Positions 58,340 through 64,000 of a DNA stretch of 64,000 nucleotides are shown here, piece after piece. Source of the stretch: Paracentrotus lividus. Its lineage: Eukaryota; Echinodermata; Echinoidea; Camarodonta; Echinidae. The position numbers and the translations under genes are program-made. The notes beneath the pieces are model-generated. The model was given only the letters and a program-made list of their open reading frames with translations. It made no database searches and had not been told where the DNA came from. Each line of letters starts with the position of its first letter. Within the stretch, counting starts at the first letter, position 1. The DNA lies in contig CALNVZ010003426.1 of assembly GCA_940671915.1 (NCBI GenBank), positions 48,535,151 through 48,599,150 of the forward strand. The letters are read 5' to 3'.

Positions 58340-58790
58340 ATTATACAGGCATGAATGTCTTTCAATGTTCTATTAGTGGTTGTGTGTACGTGGGGAGGGA
58401 ACATTAGTAGTGAAGTCTATGACATAACTAGGCGATTGGAGGGTAATGATTCGGAACCAAGACACATTACGAGCAGGAGCACGACAATCGTCTCATTCCT
58501 GACCGATTGGGGCGTCTCAAGAGTACATCCTACCGTGCGCTGATGCTTTAAATGGGACAAAATATTACGAGGATAAAAGTCATGTAATGGGACCGACGTC
58601 TGAGCAAATGAGGGACTATAAATTTTTATGATCAGTCATGAAGGGCCTACCATGTGCTTTATGCGCCCACTCTTCACGGGGAACGTGACGCAGCAAGTCT
58701 TGCGGCCGGAAGTTATGGATCGTTGAGTTTTCTTTCCCATTTTTCATGCCCTGAAACGCTCTGCTAGGACGGTGTGAAGAATGTTTTGTT
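58340..58790. other. High-complexity, CpG-richer block
   Basis: About 450 bases of non-repetitive sequence with CpGs (CCTACCGTGCGCTGATG, ACGTGACGCAGC, TTGCGGCCGGAAG) and no inverted ends. It contains CCGGAAGT, an Ets-type core, at about 58705. Candidate regulatory module; function unproven. Confidence 0.35.
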
Positions 58791-59469
58791 TTGGCAAAAC
58801 TGTGTCAGGGCTTTGTGTGTTTTGACTGGGGATTTCAATGGAGAAGGTGGTTTCAGATTAGTTGGCCTAATGGTTTACTGAGTAATTTTTTAAAAAAATG
58901 AAAATTTATGTGAATTCATATTGCATCTGCTGAGACCAAAAAGGTTTTATGTCCATTCACTGATCAAAATATGTTACTTCTCTGCCTCGAGGTATAAGAT
59001 GTGATCAAAGGGAAGCGGTTGTTCTCAGTGGTGGAGAAATGGAATAGAAATGATACATGTGTTGAAGATTAAAAGGGAGAATGATGGACATTAGTAAGAA
59101 GGAAAGAAAAAAAAGGCAACAGAGTTTCAGTGACAATATATGAGACCAAAAAAAACATGTGTGTTTGAGCTAGAGTTTGAGAAAAGGAGAATGAGAGAAA
59201 GGGAGAATGATTGAGTAAAAAAAGAAAAAAGTGAGATATAAAACAAAAATAATTTCATCTTTAGATTGAGGACAGGGAACAAAAGAAGAGTAAAAGAGAC
59301 ATGAAAAGAAGAACTGTGAGCAGAAACCAAACTTACATCATGGCTGGCACCTCTAATATTATTGATTACCGAGCGCTATCCCCAGACGAAGCTTTCCGAA
59401 AGTCGTGTAAAGACGCTCAAATAGAAAAGAAGCATGCTGTAAGCAGATACTACACTACTGACCCCATGA

Positions 59470-60290
59470 GAGATTAACCTGGTGATAGGAAGCAAGACTG
59501 CCTTCATCTTTCTCTCTCTTTCTCTCTTTTCCTCTTTCTTTCTTTCTTCCTCTGACGTTTTGTGTTTCTGCATGCACTACTATATCTGTGCCTCTCTGTG
59601 TGCCACTTTCACTGTATTTGCTGTTCATTCTGTTTTTCCCTCTCTATCTGTAAAATTATTATATATATAATTACATCTTTTCTATTTATAATTCTCCATC
59701 TAAATTTTCTTTTGCTTGTAGCATGTGGATATCTGTATGTCTACTGAACACTTTCTGTACTCCATGAAGCATTTTTTTTCCCCCTCTGATCTTTCCCTCT
59801 TTAACCTTTGTCTCCTTAACTAGGGGCTATATATATCTGTCTCTTAATAATTTCCATTTCCTTTTTAGCACTCATTGTCTTGAGTTTCCCATAGTTCTTG
59901 TACCTCTCTCTAACTTCAAACTATTATATCTTCTTACCTTCTCCCCTCTCTCTCCTCTCCTCCCCTCTATCCCACTTTCAAACTAATATATTTTGTGCTC
60001 TTTCTCTTCTCTTTCTTCCATCGTTCATCGGCATCTATTACTCTCTTCCTCCCAATATATCTTCTCTTTCTCCCTCGTCTGTCAGCTTATTCTAACTTTA
60101 TATCTTTCTTTCACTACTCTTATAATACTGTCTCCTTCTCTGTACTTTTCTCTCCAATCCACACTCTTCTCTTACTACTTTTTACCCCTCCTCTACTTTC
60201 TTCTCTTTCTGTAATGTACCCCCCCCTCTCTCTCTCTCATCTACTCTCTCCTCTCTCCTCCTGTCACACTCTACCCCTACCCAGCTTACG
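59470..60290. repeat. Pyrimidine-rich tract
   Basis: About 800 bases biased to C and T on the plus strand, with CTCTCT and TTCTTC words and an imperfect (CT)n at 60219-60260. Opposite in polarity to the purine tracts at 54.8-57.3 kb. Leu/Ser/Phe frames are artefacts. Confidence 0.85.
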
Positions 60291-60369
60291 TACCAGCAAT
60301 ATTCCTTCGGGCAAGGCAGGAGAAAAGCTTGGAGGAAAATTCACTTTCTTCTCGCATTTCACTGATTAA

Positions 60370-60560
60370 TAATTATTCTGTTTACAGCCGAGGAAGTTCC
60401 GGATCAATAAGTGGACGGAGCGTTAAAGTGGATTTTTGATCCTTGCCTGAATGGGCCATTGTATGGACGCACTCATGTGGACCGAGTATTGCCGAAGTTT
60501 GCTTTCGTGGTTGATAGGTGAATTGGTATGAGTGCGGGAGTAGAAACACGAAAGTGGTTG
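60370..60560. other. Higher-complexity block after the pyrimidine tract
   Basis: GC-richer sequence with CpGs (GCCGAGGAAGTTCCGGATC, GGACGGAGCG). GTTTACAG at about 60380-60387 looks like a splice acceptor, but no donor or usable frame follows. Confidence 0.3.
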
Positions 60561-61500
60561 AAAACTCTGCAGTTGGAAGCTAAATGGCAATATCGATACT
60601 CCTGGCTTTAGTTTGTTTATCTCTTGTCAAGTTGTATAAGAGGTGTGAGCGTGTAAGACTACATAGCTACACATTGATTAATCAAATACTGCGAGTCCGT
60701 TCCCAACCTGCCACAAAGTCCAACACTAAAAGTTTGGTGGCTAGCAATTCACTATGAAATGTAAGAAAATCTTTAGTTCAGACTACTTTTCATTGGGTAT
60801 GGATACACTAATAGTATAAACTTCAAGGCAAATTTATTAAGTGGTTGAAAGAGTTATGTGCTTGCCAGACTACACCTGATGGGGTAAAGATGTTGATACA
60901 AGTAATTCATTCAATTCATTTGAAGTGTGAAAAGAGTATGAGCTTGCAGACTAGCTCTTGCTGGGTATAGATTCGGCATTAGTAATAGTATTAATTTCAA
61001 ATCTGCTACAACTTGAGAAATTGCAGTTGTAAAATTTAAGCCGTATGAAGGTTTGCTTTCTTGAAGATGTGAATTCTTATCTCATGGAACCCTTTGAAGT
61101 TCACATGATACGTGAAGATTATGCAAAATCAACCTTGAATGTTTATTTTGGTGTGGATCTTCGCCTTCACTATACAAAATTGACTTGGAATATTAATAAT
61201 CATAATGTTGTAGTTCTTTGTCATCACGTTTTGGCTGTTTTAGGCATAATTTTTTGAAATCCAAAAACAGGAAGATGTACGTTTGTCAAACTTATTGTTT
61301 ACATATTTTTGTTTTAAAAGTTGTTCTGTTACTAGACAGCGAAAAACTGAAGATGAATTTCTTGAATTAGATTAATGTTAATATCTTCAATTGGAATAAA
61401 CTATTACTTTTATGCGAACATGTTTTTACTTCAAGTCAATCAAACTTGTCCACCACCATGAAACATAAAAGATAAAATGTTCCACAAGTACCCACAAACT
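60561..61500 (+). other. Putative gene B intron, unassigned
   Basis: AT-rich, with no recognised feature. Confidence 0.45.
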
Positions 61501-61502
61501 AC

Positions 61503-62280
61503 TACAGTAGCGAGTGCTCAGTCGGGTAAAGCCGGCTACCAGTTGAACCCAAATCTTGCGATCTTTGGGTTCTAGTCAACCGGACAGATGACTGAAGCCT
61601 GCGTTGTGTGTTAATGTGCCCCTCTCCTGTTTCATAGACGCAGGCTATGTTACACAGGCATGATTTTTCTCCGCGGATCGTGCATTTCCACGGATTTTCA
61701 TAGTGTATTCTGGAAATATTTTCCGTTCTCACTGGTGTAATTACAGTCTACAAAAAATGAAGACCATCTTGTATAAAGGAAATAGACAAAGATTTGGGCA
61801 ACAAATTTAAGTGGCAATTGTTGGATTACCAGATCAATTTGATGAAGTTGCAGCCACGGAAATCGTGAATTTTCTATACCTAAATTGCAAAATTTTCTGA
61901 GGGAGGGGGAATCCCCCTCCCGAACCCACCCCCCGGAGGTTCAGTCGCTACACTCCCTCACTGATAGCAATTTTCCTCTTTTAAAAAAAAATTTCTCTGT
62001 CTCATGCCTGGTTGCAATGGAAAACACTCCGTCCCTCGGATAGGACGTTAAATGGAGGTCCCGTGTAAAGGAAAGTCACAACCTTTGCACGTTAAAGAAT
62101 CCACTGCACTATTCGTATAAGAGTAGGGGAAAACCCAGGTGTAGTGGTCCACCTGCATACCCCCGATCAGTTATATTGGGAGGGGAGACCTGCGGGTTCC
62201 AGTGATTAAGTTCGCTGTTTGCCTTCCAGGCACAGGTGACGCCAAAAAAGGAATAATGATAATAATGATAATAATAAAGA
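61503..62280 (+). mobile_element. tRNA-derived SINE, apparently split by an insertion
   Basis: The head at 61508-61578 has an A-box-like TAGCGAGTGCTCAGTCGGG and a B-box-like GGTTCTAGTCA. A body at about 62005-62253 (GTCCCTCGGATAGGACGTTA, then CACGTTAAAGAATCCACTGC) resembles conserved central domains of metazoan tRNA SINEs. The tail is an ATAATGATAATAATAA array (62254-62279). Between head and body, about 61665-62005 looks foreign, including GGGAATCCCCCTCCCGAACC. No SINE family name is assigned. Confidence 0.55.
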
Positions 62281-62789
62281 ATACTTTTTCACATTTCTTG
62301 TGTGGGTGTTTCAAACTGCTCTAACAAACACTACCCAATACTAACATGCTTTTGTATAATACCGCCCCAAGCTTTAGCGTAAAAGTTTCCTTGCATTATG
62401 TATGACTAGCATCCTGCCCATAGCAGGTTGAGGTAATAAAATGATATGACATGTGTTTTAATGGTTTAATTAGCATTAAACAGGTGCACCTACAATGCAT
62501 TGTATTCAACCTGTACTATTGAAAATGATTTCTCAGTCACACCACAATACAAGCAGAAAATTGATGCTATGGTCACACTGGTCCTGCATGCTGTTTTTGC
62601 AAGAGCATGTCCTGCATCATGCATTGTGCAGCCGCCAAACTGTGTGATCTTTTTCATCAGATATCAATTGATTTTCGCGGTGAGTGCTGCATGTAGGTTC
62701 CATGGGGGAGGGTCAATGAGGGTTTTGCATCGATGTAGACGAACATTTTGATAAAAGAAAATAATATGAGAAAAATTGGCCTAGTGGAT

Positions 62790-63085
62790 CCTCGGCCTCA
62801 TAGGAAGACCCCGTTGCATGTAGCCGTCAAGGGCCAATTTCGGCGATTCCTATGTTTCTTTTATTAAAGGTATTGTAAAAATCTACCGCATGCCATACAT
62901 GTACCTGCAACATGTGTGTCTGAAAAAAAAAGTGTGCAACATAGAAATTTTCTGCGAAATCTGTCGTAGAGTGTTGCACTCTCCGCTCAGACCTGTTGTG
63001 ACCTCTGCATCATTGGTCTGTGTTTGGAGTCTGTTCCAGCAGTGTGACTGGAGCATTTTGTGCCTGAATTTCAGGTGGGAAATGC
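62790..63085. repeat. Diverged relative of the 12417-12671 element
   Basis: Shares GCGATTCCT.TGTTTCT, AAGGTATTGTAAAAA, ATTTTCTRCGAAATC, TCGTAG.GAGTTGCAC and GTTGTGACC with 12520-12665, and further right CTGAATTTCAGGTG (63064-63077), which lies outside the TA-flanked element at 12.4 kb. So the shared unit is larger than the MITE itself. Confidence 0.65.
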
Positions 63086-63318
63086 CAAATGAATCATTCA
63101 CTAGGATTGATGCTTCTCACTTCATTAAAATGTAATACTTGGCTGTAACAAGGGTTGTGGGTTTAAAGGGAGGTTGTGAACACCAAGTTGCTCTGAACAG
63201 CTGCTAATGGTGCAAAGTTCAAAAAGCATGTTACTCAACTTCTTCTTGTGATGCTAATTCTGTTGATTCCAATTTGTAATTGATATCTTTTCTCCCTCCC
63301 ATATTGTTTCCTCAACAG

Positions 63319-63364
63319 GACATAGCTGCAAGTGTCAATGCCTGCCTGTGAACTGCCCATAATT
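63319..63364 (+). CDS. Candidate first coding exon of gene B
   Basis: The acceptor is a pyrimidine-rich tract ending TTTCCTCAACAG at 63318 and the donor is GTAAGT at 63365. The 46-base exon has one ATG at 63338. The in-frame codon five positions upstream is TAG, so this would be the true start. Nine codons follow (MPACELPII) and end in phase 0. The base at -3 is T, so the start context is not ideal. The upstream partner may be the exon ending at 15417, implying an intron of about 48 kb. With nine residues, no family can be named. It could also be a chance pair of splice sites. Confidence 0.45.
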
Positions 63365-64000
63365 GTAAGTACATGCATTTCAAATATCACTTTATTTGTT
63401 CACATCAGCTTTAGATGCTCATTATTTTCAAGATGAAGAAGAGAAAGTAATATTTAATGTGAATGGTTGCCCTCTCCATTCAGCCTGAGCTCACCAATAA
63501 TTATCATTAAAAAAGTAATCAAACACTACTTTGAACTAGATCTTTATAAACCAAAGTCCATTTTGGCTTTACTCTTTCTTATTTATAATTGTATGTTGAT
63601 GTATAGTGTTCATTGTGAGTGATTTCTGTTCTGCTGAAATTTAGATATTGTGTCTGACAAATTATATTGAGAAAAACATGCCCTTTAACAAAATTCCATT
63701 GATTACCGTAAGTTTGAAGTTTATAAGAATGTTTTGATCAAGAAAAAAAAAAAAAAAATCAAATTTACAGTTTTCGTTCTACAAATGGGAGTTGTGAAAC
63801 ATGTTTATTAACTTTACGTATAGAGTCGGGAATAAAAAAAGGGATTTTAAATCTGAAAGTCTGTCAAATTTTGTTGTTTGCAATGTGGACATTTCTGGTC
63901 TTTCTCTCTCTCCAACTGACAATGGCAAATAATCCATGAAACCTAAGGAATGTTGTTAGCTGGGAAGATGTTATCCCAACAGAATAAGTTGCATACCCCT
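63365..64000 (+). other. Putative next intron of gene B
   Basis: AT-rich, with an A run at 63744-63758. No second coding exon is visible before the window ends. Confidence 0.4.

Overview
This window is eukaryotic nuclear DNA: about one third GC, short exons with consensus GT-AG splice sites, very long introns, dense dinucleotide and trinucleotide microsatellites, many short inverted-repeat (MITE-like) transposon relics, tRNA-like SINE pieces and one decayed non-LTR retrotransposon. The style of the repeats (CT/GA and GAT/ATC arrays, long G tracts, TTAA- and TA-flanked palindromic elements, frequent ACATGTA words) suggests a marine deuterostome, most likely an echinoderm such as a sea urchin. 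That is inference from texture, not from a diagnostic gene. Another marine invertebrate is possible.

Layout. Bases 1-7650 hold the 3' end of a plus-strand gene (gene A). Three coding exons (4843-4972, 6327-6459, 7070-7213) join in phase and end at a TGA. They encode the last 135 residues of an unrecognised, low-complexity Ser/Arg/Pro-rich protein. Its introns hold GA, CT, GAT and ATC microsatellites, and the first visible exon sits between complementary GAT and ATC tracts. A short inverted-repeat element lies in its probable 3' UTR.

Bases 7650-15100 are intergenic, with several MITE-like elements and microsatellites. Near 15.2-15.4 kb a pyrimidine-rich stretch ends in a strong splice donor and may be the untranslated first exon of a second plus-strand gene (gene B). 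At 63.3 kb a 46-base candidate exon has good splice sites and an ATG preceded by an in-frame stop. If the two belong together, 15.4-63.3 kb is one roughly 48 kb first intron. I found no convincing coding exon inside it.

That interval is a transposon archive: TTAA-flanked elements, TA-flanked Tc1/mariner-like elements, hAT-like ends, a family built on GAGACGTCTC palindromes, a 5'-truncated frameshifted LINE (33.85-36.29 kb, minus strand), and a satellite of about 157-177 bp units (47.8-51.0 kb) interrupted by two different DNA transposons whose target duplications can still be read. A few high-complexity, CpG-richer blocks (27.3, 37.4, 46.7, 58.4 and 60.4 kb) stand out from the AT-rich background and are candidate regulatory modules. 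No viral, bacterial, CRISPR or operon feature is present. Most open frames longer than 60 codons come from microsatellites or chance.
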